Shown: positions 1 through 10,245 of the stretch, in pieces
How the letters are laid out: each line of letters starts with the position of its first letter
Position numbering within the stretch: the stretch's first letter is position 1
The notes under the pieces: model-generated
What the model was told of the DNA's origin: nothing
Seen by the model: only the letters and a program-made list of their open reading frames with translations
The model's database searches: none
Source of the DNA: Candidatus Peregrinibacteria bacterium
GTDB taxonomy: Bacteria > Patescibacteriota > Gracilibacteria > UBA1369 > JABINC01
DNA length: 58,941 nt
NCBI GenBank assembly: GCA_018697675.1
Contig: JABINC010000018.1
Location: 1-58,941 of the forward strand
Direction of reading: 5' to 3'
Translations under genes and position numbers: made by a program

Positions 1-119
1 CAGGTGGCGAACTGACTGTTACAACATCTGGTGATGGAGATCTTAGTTTTGCTACTAGAGATGAAGATGACCTGAAAGAAGAAGGACCCGATGAGAAAGG
101 AGATGAGGATAACTTGTAA
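1..119 (+). CDS. 3' end of an unidentified gene
   Basis: The reading frame is open from the window edge to a TAA at 117-119. The visible 38 residues start GGELTVTTSGDGDLSF and end in a charged tail rich in Asp, Glu and Lys. A tail like this is common at the C terminus of many cytosolic proteins, so it does not identify the family. The gene starts outside the window. A tRNA gene follows 37 nt downstream on the same strand. Confidence 0.6.
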   Translation, partial: GGELTVTTSGDGDLSFATRDEDDLKEEGPDEKGDEDNL

Positions 120-156
120 AATGGATCTGAGTGTATATAATCCTTATTGGTTTCTA

Positions 157-231
157 GTCCCCGTAGTTAAATGGATAGAATAACCCCCTCCTAAGGGGTA
201 GATACAGGTTCGATTCCTGTCGGGGACACCA
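157..231 (+). tRNA. tRNA-Arg (anticodon CCT)
   Basis: A full cloverleaf can be folded by eye. The acceptor arm GTCCCCG (157-163) pairs with CGGGGAC (221-227). The anticodon stem ACCCC/GGGGT (183-187, 195-199) holds the loop CTCCTAA with anticodon CCT at 190-192, which reads AGG (Arg). The T arm carries GGTTCGATTCC. The discriminator A is at 228 and CCA (229-231) is encoded in the DNA. No other tRNA was seen in the window. Confidence 0.95.
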
Positions 232-239
232 TCTCTCGA

Positions 240-268
240 TTGTACAGTCGGGGGTTTTGTGGTATAAT
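240..268 (+). promoter_or_regulatory. Predicted sigma70-type promoter
   Basis: A -35 TTGTAC (240-245) and a -10 TATAAT (263-268) are separated by 17 nt. The start site would fall near 275, giving a leader of roughly 95 nt for the gene at 372. That is longer than most leaders in this window. The leader has no Shine-Dalgarno sequence. Confidence 0.6.
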
Positions 269-371
269 ATGTTAAGTGATGAATTTTAGTTTAAACTTGT
301 AACTTTTTGGAGAGTTTGGAGTTTATACATACTGAGAGCTAGATTCAGAAAATGTTTATATTAAAAAAATC

Positions 372-1214
372 ATGTATCCAATCATAATCACAGCACCGCA
401 TGCATGCTCCAAGGTCACCGATCCTAGTATTCTTCGGCGGCTTGATCTAAACGAATACGAGATTTTCAAGTTTAGTGATCCTTATACTAATCAGCTTGAG
501 GAATTCACGTGTACTGATTTTAAACATGTTTCTGAAGTCCACAGATTGGTATGTGACTTCAATCGCGCCCCTGATACGAATACAGCTTTTCACATGGAAG
601 ACTTTTTTGGACGTGATGTTTTCAAACCTGGTAAAGAATTTACAAAAGCTGAGAAATTATCTCACTTGGAAAAATACTGGTGGCCGTTTCATGATGGAAT
701 TATTGAATCGATTTTCAAACTTGATGAAGAGGCGCATGAAGTGATTTTGCTTGTGGATTACCATAATACATCTGGAGATCACCCACTCGGGGATACTGGG
801 AAATATATGCCAAGTATTGTTATTTCAAATTTAGGAAAAGGTATAGATGGCGAAGATGAGAATGCACTTGTTTCATTGCCAAACAAACATTTGAAATTTT
901 TTCACAAACGGATCGAAGAGAAATTGGGAGTAAAAGTAGAGATGAACACAATATATAAAGGTGGATACAACACGATCTGGACAAAACAGCTCCGTGAGAA
1001 TTTGGATATAAATGCAAAGCTCTATGCTGTGCAGATTGAGTATAATTTAGATTATGTTTTCAATCCGATCAGCAGGAAAACTGATTTCTTGGCGTTGAAG
1101 AAAATGCAAAATGCGTTCAATGATTCGTTGATTGAACTTTATGAAATACTCTGGGCAGATGAATGCAATATGTGCATCCAAATCGAGCCAGGAGAGAAAG
1201 TGAGGAAGAAGTAG
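372..1214 (+). CDS. N-formylglutamate amidohydrolase-like protein
   Basis: A 280-residue cytosolic protein that resembles the N-formylglutamate amidohydrolase family (PF05013), Zn-dependent enzymes that release formate from N-formyl-glutamate or related N-acyl amino acids. Family-like signatures are the N-terminal APHACS segment (usually PHSG), CDFNRAPD (the family has a D-x-NR-x-P motif) and VDYHNTSGDHP in the middle. The length suits the family. It is alone on the plus strand, with gpmA convergent 47 nt away, so context does not identify the substrate. The start lacks a Shine-Dalgarno and is preceded by TTATATTAAAAAAATC. The family call is moderately sure, the exact reaction is not. Confidence 0.6.
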   Translation: MYPIIITAPHACSKVTDPSILRRLDLNEYEIFKFSDPYTNQLEEFTCTDFKHVSEVHRLVCDFNRAPDTNTAFHMEDFFGRDVFKPGKEFTKAEKLSHLEKYWWPFHDGIIESIFKLDEEAHEVILLVDYHNTSGDHPLGDTGKYMPSIVISNLGKGIDGEDENALVSLPNKHLKFFHKRIEEKLGVKVEMNTIYKGGYNTIWTKQLRENLDINAKLYAVQIEYNLDYVFNPISRKTDFLALKKMQNAFNDSLIELYEILWADECNMCIQIEPGEKVRKK

Positions 1215-1261
1215 GTGTTTGTTGTGGAGAGTGGGAATGACTGGTAGGCGCGATGGAATGA

Positions 1262-2008
1262 TTACTTGTTTTCGGCTTGGGCGGCTACTTCGGCTGCGGC
1301 TTTTTCAGCAGCCATTGGATCGCCGAGGTAGTAATGTTTGATCGGTTTCAAATCTTCGTCTAATTCGTATACGAGTGGAATTCCTGTCGGGATATTTAGA
1401 TGTGGGATTTCCTCATCTGAGACATTGTCGAGGTATTTTACGAGTGCACGGAGACTGTTTCCATGTGCTGAGATCAGAACTTTTTTACCTGCTTTAATTT
1501 CTGGGACTATTTCTTCTTCCCAATATGGGAGGAACCGCTCAACTGTATCTTTCAGACATTCTGATTCTGGAAGTTCTTCACCTGTGAGGTTTGCGTATTT
1601 AGGATCATGCGATGGATGGCGCTCATCATCCTCGGTCAGTGCTGGAGGTTGAGTATCATAGCTTCGGCGCCAAATATGCACCTGCTCCTTACCTTCTTTT
1701 TCTGCCATCTCTGCCTTGTTGAAGCCTTGCAGGGCTCCGTAATGTCGCTCATTTAATTTCCAAGAACGGCGAACTGGGATCCACATCAAATCCATCTCAT
1801 CGAGAGCGATCCACAAAGTTCGAATTGCTCGTTTGAGAACTGATGTGAATGCAATATCAAAAGTATAACCCTCTTTTTTCAGAAGTCTCCCCGCGCTGCG
1901 CGCTTCTCCGTACCCCTTGTCTGACAAATCCACATCTGTCCAACCTGTAAATTTATTTTCAAGATTCCACTGACTTTGACCATGGCGAAGTAGTACTAGT
2001 TTGTACAT
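1262..2008 (-). CDS. gpmA: 2,3-bisphosphoglycerate-dependent phosphoglycerate mutase
   Basis: A 248-residue glycolytic enzyme that interconverts 3- and 2-phosphoglycerate through a phosphohistidine. The catalytic LRHGQSQWN is at residues 7-15. [13 protein letters not shown] follows, then ERHYGALQG and the second catalytic His in [10 protein letters not shown] near residue 184. Length and motif order match the cofactor-dependent GpmA type. It lies 41 nt downstream of the MBL-fold gene on the same strand, probably in one transcript. Enolase, the next glycolytic step, is divergent and 750 bp away. The C terminus has an Ala/Glu-rich tail ([12 protein letters not shown]). Confidence 0.95.
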   Translation of the reverse strand: MYKLVLLRHGQSQWNLENKFTGWTDVDLSDKGYGEARSAGRLLKKEGYTFDIAFTSVLKRAIRTLWIALDEMDLMWIPVRRSWKLNERHYGALQGFNKAEMAEKEGKEQVHIWRRSYDTQPPALTEDDERHPSHDPKYANLTGEELPESECLKDTVERFLPYWEEEIVPEIKAGKKVLISAHGNSLRALVKYLDNVSDEEIPHLNIPTGIPLVYELDEDLKPIKHYYLGDPMAAEKAAAEVAAQAENK

Positions 2009-2049
2009 TTTTACTAAATTAAAAAGTTTTTCTTTTTCTTTAGATGCCT

Positions 2050-2616
2050 CTAAGCGACTTTTAGAAGGTGAAACTCGGTAGAGTCCATTGGGAGTTTAGA
2101 CTTGTCCACTTCCAAAACCCCTTTTGCTTCAAGCCCTGTTTTCCCAACTTCTTTCAAAAAGTCAGCCACTGGCCCGTAACCCCCTTCTGAGTGCTGCATA
2201 GGAATCACCATCTTTGGCTCGATTTCTTCATAAACTTTTGCTGCTGTCTTCGCATCTAGCCCTCCATTCCCACCTACTGGAAGAAGTACCACGTCTGCAT
2301 CTCCAACCTGCTGAATCTCCTCATCCCCTAAGACATGATCTAAGTCTGGAAGATAAAGGAATTTTACTTCATCAATTTCGAATTGAAAAATAGTTGTCTT
2401 ACTTTCACCATGTGGAACAGAAATAGCGTGAATCAAAACTTCACTAATCTCATATTCACCCGGCCAATCAACGACCCACCCAGCTTTCACATCCGCCCCT
2501 TCCTTAGAAAGAAGCGCAACATCTGCCTTCGGCATATCTTGCGTGGGATTCAAAGCGATCGATGCCTTCTTCCCCTTGATAAAAAATGATGTATTTCCGT
2601 TGTAAGTTATGTCCAT
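2050..2616 (-). CDS. Short MBL-fold protein with a degenerate metal site
   Basis: A 188-residue protein like the UlaG/COG2220 branch of the metallo-beta-lactamase fold (PF13483). Fold markers are the N-terminal [13 protein letters not shown] strand pair, the WPGEYE segment, [10 protein letters not shown] and [11 protein letters not shown]. The position where active members carry HxHxDH reads LLSKEGADV, so the main metal-binding motif is missing. The protein may therefore be non-hydrolytic, or may use a reduced site. It is first in a two-gene unit with gpmA and is divergent from eno. An ATTATA at 2648-2653 (TATAAT on the minus strand) could be its -10 box. Confidence 0.7.
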   Translation of the reverse strand: MDITYNGNTSFFIKGKKASIALNPTQDMPKADVALLSKEGADVKAGWVVDWPGEYEISEVLIHAISVPHGESKTTIFQFEIDEVKFLYLPDLDHVLGDEEIQQVGDADVVLLPVGGNGGLDAKTAAKVYEEIEPKMVIPMQHSEGGYGPVADFLKEVGKTGLEAKGVLEVDKSKLPMDSTEFHLLKVA

Positions 2617-2746
2617 GTTTGAAAAATAATTAAAGTTAAATTTCTAAATTATAAGCCTAGGGGATAGTAGTATATTCTAGGGGGATTTACAATAAAACAA
2701 TTAGCCTTGTCTCCATCGATGAGTTCTGGCATTTTCTGATTGATGA

Positions 2747-4039
<1,293 letters not shown>

Positions 4040-4531
4040 TCAACAAGCTACTTGGAGAGGACGCCTATCTATAACATTACCCACCTCTTTTCTGAATTTA
4101 GCTGATGTAGCAGCAATAGTTTCACCATGCTCTAACATAAATTCTACTGGCGAACATTCGCTTAGCATTGCATGGGCTCTTAGCCTTAACAAAGCTTCTC
4201 CTTCAATACCTAATTTTTCTGCTAAACCTACAAATTCACACCACGCTGTCAATCTATCTGCATCATCAGAAATTGATAAATCTTCCCCTTCACACCAGTC
4301 TGCAAGTTTTTCTCTAGAACCCTTCACTCCTTGCAAATACTCAGCTAAAATTGCAATCAATTCTGCCAGATCGTTACGCCGACCCTCTAATGCATTACAA
4401 GTATCAACTTCTTTTTCCCCACGATTAAAACCAAGTGGATTCATCAGATGAGCATTAGATCCCACACCAGTTGGCCCAACTGTTTCAGAACTGACTTCCC
4501 ATGGTTTGCTATCAAAAACTTCATCAAACAT
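4040..4531 (-). CDS. Orphan cytosolic protein, 163 aa
   Basis: No family is recognised. The protein is acidic and mostly helical, without membrane segments or a signal peptide. It contains three Cys (one each in NALEGRR-proximal DTCNALE, ADWCEGED and TAWCEFVG) plus one at the C-terminal end, and a helical stretch LAELIAILAEYLQG. The gene has its own TTGACA promoter and ends in TGA at 4040-4042, which supports UGA being a true stop here. It ends exactly where enolase ends, on the other strand. Confidence 0.7.
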   Translation of the reverse strand: MFDEVFDSKPWEVSSETVGPTGVGSNAHLMNPLGFNRGEKEVDTCNALEGRRNDLAELIAILAEYLQGVKGSREKLADWCEGEDLSISDDADRLTAWCEFVGLAEKLGIEGEALLRLRAHAMLSECSPVEFMLEHGETIAATSAKFRKEVGNVIDRRPLQVAC

Positions 4532-4562
4532 CGTAAATAGCTTATTTAAATATTAGTGGTGT

Positions 4563-4590
4563 ATTTTACGCATTACAGAGATTTTGTCAA
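4563..4590 (-). promoter_or_regulatory. Predicted promoter of the 163-aa orphan gene
   Basis: Read on the minus strand, -35 TTGACA (4590-4585) and -10 TAAAAT (4568-4563) are 16 nt apart, both near consensus. The expected start near 4556 leaves a leader of about 25 nt. It lies back to back with the plus-strand promoter at 4609-4636. Confidence 0.75.
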
Positions 4591-4608
4591 CCCTCATTGA
4601 TAAACGCA

Positions 4609-4636
4609 TTGACATACCCAGGGGGTCGCGTATGAT
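4609..4636 (+). promoter_or_regulatory. Predicted promoter of the 148-aa orphan gene
   Basis: A -35 TTGACA (4609-4614) and a -10 TATGAT (4631-4636) are 16 nt apart. The expected start near 4643 is about 23 nt before the ATG at 4666. The two -35 boxes of this divergent pair are only 18 nt apart, so the promoters could compete or share a regulator. Confidence 0.75.
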
Positions 4637-4665
4637 TCCGTACTGAATTCTTAACCAACATAATT

Positions 4666-5112
4666 ATGGGCCTTAACGAACGTCTTTTTGAAGAACTAAC
4701 AACTGCTCCAGAAAATGGGGCCGACAGTGATTGGGCGACTTTTGTCACGCTTCCCAACGGACTATATGAAAATGATAATACAAACGCTGACACCGATGAA
4801 GGTTTTGATCCTGATGTCGAACCTGATCTTTTTGAACTTATGGAGGCAGGAGTGATTTTCAACCTTGATGAAAACCCCGATGGAAGTGAAGACGTAGTAG
4901 AGCCCATTTCATTCTCAAGAACAGAAGAAGGAGTGATTGAACGCTTTCTAGAGTTAGCAGGAGGCTTACGTGTAAGCGTATCTGCTTTACATGAAGATGC
5001 CGAGGATGCAGATGAGGATGTGGAAAATCCCCCTCTTGTTTATGATGGGCAAAATGTAATAATGATACAGCCTGGGGAACTCGCTGAACTAATGGAAGGA
5101 CTTCTACAGTAA
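4666..5112 (+). CDS. Orphan acidic protein, 148 aa
   Basis: No family is recognised. The 148 residues are very acidic, with Asp/Glu clusters around residues 40-52 (NADTDEGFDPDVEPD) and 108-120 (HEDAEDADEDVE). There is no signal peptide or membrane segment. A hydrophobic end (VIMIQPGELAELMEGLLQ) may form a final strand and helix. A near-consensus promoter 23 nt upstream suggests solid expression. It is divergent from the 163-aa orphan and convergent with the 144-aa one, 6 nt away. Confidence 0.75.
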   Translation: MGLNERLFEELTTAPENGADSDWATFVTLPNGLYENDNTNADTDEGFDPDVEPDLFELMEAGVIFNLDENPDGSEDVVEPISFSRTEEGVIERFLELAGGLRVSVSALHEDAEDADEDVENPPLVYDGQNVIMIQPGELAELMEGLLQ

Positions 5113-5118
5113 CAATTC

Positions 5119-5553
5119 CTAAGCCATCTGCTCGAAATTTCCGTTTAGTTTATCGTCGTTTTTTTTGTAGATCGCAAATAATCTAGTGAAGGCAGCGTCT
5201 ACGCGGCCTCCTGGCATTATCATTTTGAAACGTTCTTTTCTGGCTTCTCTTTTTATCTTTGAAGGCTTGATACCTTTTTCACCTTCTACTTTTTGTTGAA
5301 TTGTATTGTCTTGTTCTTTTAAATGAAGAAGTGCTTCGAGCATCTCATGGATTGCTGCAAAAGCTTCTTCTTTGTCTGGGTCTCCTTCTGGAAGGTTCAG
5401 AGCAAGCTCGTATACCCTTGAACTCATGCGTGAGCCCATTTGGTAATGTCTGCGATCTGCTATTTCTGCCAATGCGTCTATTTTTTCTCTGGCTTCTGCA
5501 ACTTCAGCCCCTTTGTTTGGGCCTCCCTGTGATGTGGTACCATATTGAACCAT
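5119..5553 (-). CDS. Orphan basic protein, 144 aa
   Basis: No family is recognised. The N-terminal half is helical with charged surfaces (VAEAREKIDALAEIADRR). The middle carries LPEGDPDKEEAFAAIHEMLEALLHL. The C-terminal half has a basic stretch (KPSKIKREARKERFKMI) that could touch nucleic acid, though nothing shows this directly. There is no signal peptide or membrane segment. It has its own promoter (5585-5613) divergent from that of the DUF1385 gene. Confidence 0.7.
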   Translation of the reverse strand: MVQYGTTSQGGPNKGAEVAEAREKIDALAEIADRRHYQMGSRMSSRVYELALNLPEGDPDKEEAFAAIHEMLEALLHLKEQDNTIQQKVEGEKGIKPSKIKREARKERFKMIMPGGRVDAAFTRLFAIYKKNDDKLNGNFEQMA

Positions 5554-5584
5554 TTTTAATCGTTTTTATTTGATTTTTCGTCTA

Positions 5585-5613
5585 AGTATACCAAAAAATA
5601 GCTTTTCCAACAA
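5585..5613 (-). promoter_or_regulatory. Predicted promoter of the 144-aa orphan gene
   Basis: On the minus strand, -35 TTGTTG (5613-5608) and -10 TATACT (5590-5585) are separated by 17 nt. The expected leader is about 25 nt. Confidence 0.6.
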
Positions 5614-5640
5614 GGAGCAGAGAGTTGATAAGTTAAATGA

Positions 5641-5698
5641 TTTGTTTTGTTATGTGTTTTTAGTATAATGGGCCAGCTTTTAATAGCTTTAGAGCTAT
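5641..5698 (+). promoter_or_regulatory. Predicted promoter and leader hairpin of the DUF1385 gene
   Basis: A -10 TATAAT (5664-5669) has a weak -35 (TTTGTT, 5641-5646) 17 nt upstream. The transcript would begin near 5676 and include a small hairpin, ATAGCT-TTAG-AGCTAT (5683-5698), just before the AT-rich leader of the ATG at 5714. The hairpin has no U tract, so it is not an obvious terminator. Confidence 0.55.
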
Positions 5699-5713
5699 CC
5701 TAATAAATTTGAA

Positions 5714-6697
5714 ATGAAAAACAAAAAGAAATGCTGCCCATTGGCAAGTGAGAATGGGAAAGACAAGTTTGATTTTGCTGTTGGGGGGCAGGCGGTGATG
5801 GAAGGAGTAATGATGAGATCCCCGAATCACATCGTAATCTCGGTACGAAAACCGGATGGCACTATTCTTGTTAAAGAGGAAAAGTTTGTTCCATGGGTAA
5901 AAAGATTGGGACTTACCAAAGTTCCGATTGTTCGCGGAATGATTGGGCTTGTAGAATCACTTTATATAGGTATTCGTTCGCTTAATTTTTCGAATGATGT
6001 TTTTCTGAGCACTGAGACCAAAAGAACCGACAAGGAGTTACTCTCTACAGCTACCCGAACATTCAAAGAGATCTTGATTGGAATTCTCGGAATCGGAATT
6101 GGACTTGGAATGGCCTTGTTTTTATTCAAATGGCTACCTCTTTTTATCACTGATTTTCTGAGTGGGCGGTATCCTGTATTGAACGACACTTACGTATATT
6201 TCAATATTATAGATGGAGCTTTGAAAACGTTTTTCTTCTTTGTTTATCTGCTACTGGTAGCTCAAATTCCGGATATTAGAAGGCTTTTTCAGTACCATGG
6301 AGCTGAGCACAAATCTATAATGACGTATGAGCTTGAGCGACCGCTTGTTCCAAAAGAAGCGATCAAGCATTCTCGTTTCCACCCGAGATGTGGAACTAGT
6401 TTTATTATTATCGTTTTTGCATTGAGTATCCTTGTTTATACAGTTGTGCCAACTCATGATCCATTTATTTTGAAATTTTTGGAACGTATCGCAATGCTGC
6501 CTTTGATCGCTGGATTTTCTTATGAAGTGCTCAAATACAGTGCTAGACATATGGATAGCTGGCTCGTTCGCCAAATTGTAAAACCTGGCCTTTGGTTCCA
6601 ACGCATAACCACAAAAGAACCTGATTTAAAACAGATGGAAGTGGCCTTGAGCTCACTAAAGAGGGCCTTGGAGTTGGAGAGAAAGGTCTCAAAATAA
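5714..6697 (+). CDS. DUF1385 family membrane protein
   Basis: A 327-residue member of the DUF1385/COG3872 family, of unknown biochemical function and often described as a predicted metal-dependent enzyme. The hallmark opening VGGQAVMEGVMMRSP is near residues 23-37. The second conserved block, YHGAEHKSIMTYE followed by HPRCGTSF, lies near residues 195-232 and supplies conserved His, Glu and Cys. At least three hydrophobic segments are visible (around residues 115-135, 155-180 and 230-250), so it is an inner-membrane protein. The first ten residues are Lys-rich. It is monocistronic; the next gene is convergent with a 4-nt gap. Confidence 0.9.
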   Translation: MKNKKKCCPLASENGKDKFDFAVGGQAVMEGVMMRSPNHIVISVRKPDGTILVKEEKFVPWVKRLGLTKVPIVRGMIGLVESLYIGIRSLNFSNDVFLSTETKRTDKELLSTATRTFKEILIGILGIGIGLGMALFLFKWLPLFITDFLSGRYPVLNDTYVYFNIIDGALKTFFFFVYLLLVAQIPDIRRLFQYHGAEHKSIMTYELERPLVPKEAIKHSRFHPRCGTSFIIIVFALSILVYTVVPTHDPFILKFLERIAMLPLIAGFSYEVLKYSARHMDSWLVRQIVKPGLWFQRITTKEPDLKQMEVALSSLKRALELERKVSK

Positions 6698-6701
6698 AAC
6701 A

Positions 6702-8729
6702 TCAAATATTACTCCTTGCAGCATTAATCTTCTCATCAATGCCTGGGAATTCGGGGCGGAGAATTTTGATTTCTTCGTATAGCTCTAGGGCTCTTTTGAA
6801 ATCTGTGTTTGCATCCTCTGTCATACCTTTTTTGGTATAAAGATCTGCTGCGCGATATCGGTACGCTGGGTTGTTTTGACTTAATTTAAGTGCTTCTTCG
6901 TGAGCGAGCGCGGCGTATTTGTATGCTTCTTCCACTTTTACTGCATTGCCGAGCTCCTTGCTGATATCTGCTAGATAACCGTAGATGATTGCGATTTTTC
7001 CGTAAATTACTGCATGATGATTATTTAATTCTAATGCCTTATTGTATGCAATTAGAGCGGCCTCGAATTCTGCTTGAGTCTTCCCTGCCTGGCTAATTCG
7101 AATCCCTTCTTTTTCATGGAAACCAGCCGATTCTTCGTATAGTTCGTATGCGTATGGATTGTATTTTGTTGCTGTCTCAAGAATTCTTGCATGTAATTTA
7201 TACCCCTCTTCCGTTGTAAGATATTCGGTAGCACGAAGCAGGTAATCAGATTTCATGATCCTATGAGTATAATAAAGATTGAAAAAACTCAAAATAAACA
7301 TTCCAAGTATTAGAACCAATACTGACACCTTCTTTAAGGGTGAAAATTGAGTCTTTTTGGAATGGCTGTTTGGAGAAATTTTGATTTCTGATTCTCCCTC
7401 TATCCTCGAAGAATAGCTATAAGTCACACCGAGTAATAAATAAAATGGTATCATTGTGCCTGGGACGCCAAAGCTGATTAACACCTGCAATAGATATGCG
7501 AGAAGCGAAGCCACGAGCAATGCTAACACCGCTGATTCTGTTTTACTCGTCTTTGGATCGAGGGATTTTTTGATTGCTGTTTTGAAGACCAGGCCGATTA
7601 AAATAAGGTAAATTATTAACGATGGAATACCCTGGGTTGCGGCGACATTTAAATATTCATTATGTGCAGCTTCTGGAACTATTTTGTCCTGCTCCTCTCC
7701 CGGAGCACGATAATCAAGCCTTCTGTATGCGTTGTATTTATCTTTAAAAGTAGAAACTCCATGACCAAGTACCGGCGCATCTTTTATCATTGCAATTGAG
7801 CTCAGCATCCAACTGATACGATCTGGTTTCTTGCCGCTTTTTATAAATTCAATTGTTGAAGTAGTACGTTTTACGACTTCGACTTCTTGAAGCTTGTCCC
7901 AAAAAACAAAACTTGTAGCAGCCAGAACTATCGAAGCGATAAGTAGAGTTGCTAGGATTTTTTTGATCTTTGCTTTGTGTCGGATTGCGTAGATAAGAGT
8001 CAGGAATGCGGTGCACCCAAGCAGAGCAATGACCGCTCCCCTACTACTTGTTTGCAAAATTGCGAGTAGAAATGCCAGATCCAGAAACACCACGGCTCCG
8101 CGGACCACCTTGTTTTTTACCAATGCAAAAACCACTAGAGATACACAAAGTAATTGCACTATATAACCTCCAAAATGGTTTGCATGACCCATTGTTCCGA
8201 ATGCTCTATTTCCTTCTGCAGAAAAAATAAGGTCATTCATAATAAATCCGTAATGCTGCAATAGACCTATTATCACAACCACTATTCCAGACGCATAAGT
8301 ACCAACAATCAGACCAAGCTGTGCACTTCGCTCTCGCACAAAATTCCCCACAAAAAACACTAAAATAAGTAATGTAGAAAGCGCGAAAAAACCCATAAAA
8401 CGCCCGTGCGTTCCAAATAAACTCGAATAAATATTTTCAGAAAAGATCGTTGAAAATACCAATGTCAAAAAATATAACCCAAGCAAAATATTGAATGCAC
8501 TTTTCTTAATTTCAATTCTTTTTTTTACTATAAAACGAACCCCTAAAAAAGCTGTTGCTGCCAAAATCAATGCTGCCAAAGTGTATAATTTCGGCAAACT
8601 AAATGATGATTTCACACGAAATGTAAAAAGCAATGGGACCAACGCACTCACAAGTAGCAACGTATAATAAAATAACTTGTCATACCAAGGGCTATCGAAT
8701 TTCAATAATTTTTCCAACAAATGTTTCAT
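6702..8729 (-). CDS. O-antigen ligase/polymerase family protein with C-terminal TPRs
   Basis: A 675-residue polytopic membrane protein. The first 450 residues hold about a dozen hydrophobic segments. The Wzy_C/O-antigen-ligase signature (PF04932) is the periplasmic loop LGHGVSTFKDKYN followed by PEAAHNEYLNVAATQGI near residues 320-365. After the last membrane segments (about residue 470-490) come TPR-like helices, for example AALIAYNKALELNNHHAVIYGKIA. Such proteins polymerise or transfer undecaprenyl-linked glycans outside the membrane, and the TPRs suggest partner binding. It starts 6 nt after the polyprenyl sugar-phosphate transferase gene, so the two are almost certainly one operon covering the first and last steps of one glycan. 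Ligase and polymerase cannot be told apart from sequence. Confidence 0.85.
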   Translation of the reverse strand: MKHLLEKLLKFDSPWYDKLFYYTLLLVSALVPLLFTFRVKSSFSLPKLYTLAALILAATAFLGVRFIVKKRIEIKKSAFNILLGLYFLTLVFSTIFSENIYSSLFGTHGRFMGFFALSTLLILVFFVGNFVRERSAQLGLIVGTYASGIVVVIIGLLQHYGFIMNDLIFSAEGNRAFGTMGHANHFGGYIVQLLCVSLVVFALVKNKVVRGAVVFLDLAFLLAILQTSSRGAVIALLGCTAFLTLIYAIRHKAKIKKILATLLIASIVLAATSFVFWDKLQEVEVVKRTTSTIEFIKSGKKPDRISWMLSSIAMIKDAPVLGHGVSTFKDKYNAYRRLDYRAPGEEQDKIVPEAAHNEYLNVAATQGIPSLIIYLILIGLVFKTAIKKSLDPKTSKTESAVLALLVASLLAYLLQVLISFGVPGTMIPFYLLLGVTYSYSSRIEGESEIKISPNSHSKKTQFSPLKKVSVLVLILGMFILSFFNLYYTHRIMKSDYLLRATEYLTTEEGYKLHARILETATKYNPYAYELYEESAGFHEKEGIRISQAGKTQAEFEAALIAYNKALELNNHHAVIYGKIAIIYGYLADISKELGNAVKVEEAYKYAALAHEEALKLSQNNPAYRYRAADLYTKKGMTEDANTDFKRALELYEEIKILRPEFPGIDEKINAARSNI

Positions 8730-8735
8730 AGAATT

Positions 8736-10133
8736 TTAATAAGCCCCTTTCCCCGTTAAGATCACCGTAAATGTTTTTAAAATAATCACAAGATCCAAAA
8801 ACAATGAACGGTTTTTGATGTAATAAAAATCGTATTCTATATTTTCATGAAGAGGCAAATCCTTGCGCCCTAGTATCTGCCAGAGCCCCGTGATGCCGGG
8901 TTTTACATCGAGCCTACGTTTTTGCCACTCCGTATATTTCTTCACTATAAATGGCATCTCTGGGCGCGGCCCAACTATAGACATTTCCCCTTTCAGGACA
9001 TTCCAAAATTGAGGCACCTCGTCCAAACTAGTTTTGCGAAGAAAGCGCCCAACTCGTGTAACACGTTTGTCATTTAAATTTTTTGGCGCATATTCTTGAT
9101 TCCTAACATTGTGATGCATAGTGCGAAATTTCCACAGCATGAAGCCTTTCCCATGGATTCCTACTCTCTCATGTTTAAATAAAACTGGGCCTGAAGAATC
9201 AACTTTAATAGCAATCCCAAGAATTACCCAAAGCGGCATAAATATAATTATTCCAATAATCGAACCGATAATATCCATCAATCTTTTTGAAAAAAGATAA
9301 AGCAAATTATCTCCAGTTTTTCGCATATCCAAACTCGGGATTCCTTCGATCTCACTGATATCAATTCCTCCAGAAACTATCTCAAAAAGCCCTGAAACCA
9401 CCTTGAACCGAACATCTGTTTCCTCACATTGATGCATCAACCCAAGTATTGATTCATAAGACATCGCCGGATCTGAAATGAAAACTTCATGAGCCCTATA
9501 CCCTTTTATAAGCTTTCTCATATCTCTAGTTTTTCCAAGTAATTTAAATGGGCTTTTTTGTTTTAATCTCACATTATCATCTACAAATCCAATTATTTCA
9601 TAGCCAAAATGCTTATATGATTCGAGCTCACTTTTCAACTTACGACCTGTCCGCCCAGCTCCAACTATGATAACTCTTGTCATGCTCATCCCACGTTTTA
9701 TCATTGCAAGCTTGATATGCCTCACAAATAGCCGCCCAAATGTCAGCACGAATAAAGAAATTAACCAAAAAAGCATTACCAACACACGCGAATAATCATA
9801 TTTTGCAAGAAATGAAGCTGCCATTATCATTAACCAACAAAAAGTCACAGCACGTAAAATGTGATAAGTCTCGAGCATTCCATTGATACGATTTTTCCTT
9901 TCATACAATCCCGAAGTATAAAAAACTACAAGCAAAATCATAAAAACTGCCGGCAATGCACCTATATATACATTAAATGGTTGAATCTGAGCATATCCCA
10001 AGTATTCGACCATAACACCTGATCGAATATGATAAGCGATCAAAAAACTCAATAAATAACCTAACATATCGGTAAGAATCAGCACGATAACTGCTAGCCC
10101 CTTCTGATCTATAATACGAATAAATGGACGCAT
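8736..10133 (-). CDS. Polyprenyl glycosylphosphotransferase (initiating sugar-1-P transferase)
   Basis: A 465-residue WbaP/WcaJ-type enzyme that transfers a sugar-1-phosphate from a UDP-sugar to undecaprenyl phosphate and so starts a surface glycan. The N-terminal third has four to five membrane helices. A Rossmann-like domain follows with VIIVGAGRTGRKL near residues 155-167. Another membrane hairpin near residue 290-310 precedes the catalytic bacterial-sugar-transferase domain (PF02397), with FKHERVG, LWKFRTMH, RFLRKTSLDEVPQFWNV, MSIVGPRPEMP and KPGITGLWQ. The length is normal. It is first in the operon with the ligase-like gene. The donor sugar cannot be read from the sequence. Confidence 0.93.
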   Translation of the reverse strand: MRPFIRIIDQKGLAVIVLILTDMLGYLLSFLIAYHIRSGVMVEYLGYAQIQPFNVYIGALPAVFMILLVVFYTSGLYERKNRINGMLETYHILRAVTFCWLMIMAASFLAKYDYSRVLVMLFWLISLFVLTFGRLFVRHIKLAMIKRGMSMTRVIIVGAGRTGRKLKSELESYKHFGYEIIGFVDDNVRLKQKSPFKLLGKTRDMRKLIKGYRAHEVFISDPAMSYESILGLMHQCEETDVRFKVVSGLFEIVSGGIDISEIEGIPSLDMRKTGDNLLYLFSKRLMDIIGSIIGIIIFMPLWVILGIAIKVDSSGPVLFKHERVGIHGKGFMLWKFRTMHHNVRNQEYAPKNLNDKRVTRVGRFLRKTSLDEVPQFWNVLKGEMSIVGPRPEMPFIVKKYTEWQKRRLDVKPGITGLWQILGRKDLPLHENIEYDFYYIKNRSLFLDLVIILKTFTVILTGKGAY

Positions 10134-10245
10134 GTTTTTAATTTACCCGGTCAAAATCAGCCGCATTGTATCAGAAAAAGCTCAAAGTGGTAGATTAAAA
10201 TTCACCCCCTCTGTGTTATGAAAGTTCTTATGCGATGATATTTGA

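Noticed and set aside
240-256. Terminator hairpin after the tRNA (CGATTGTACAGTCG)
   Set aside because: The stem is short with a G-U pair, no clear U tract follows, and it overlaps a good -35 box.
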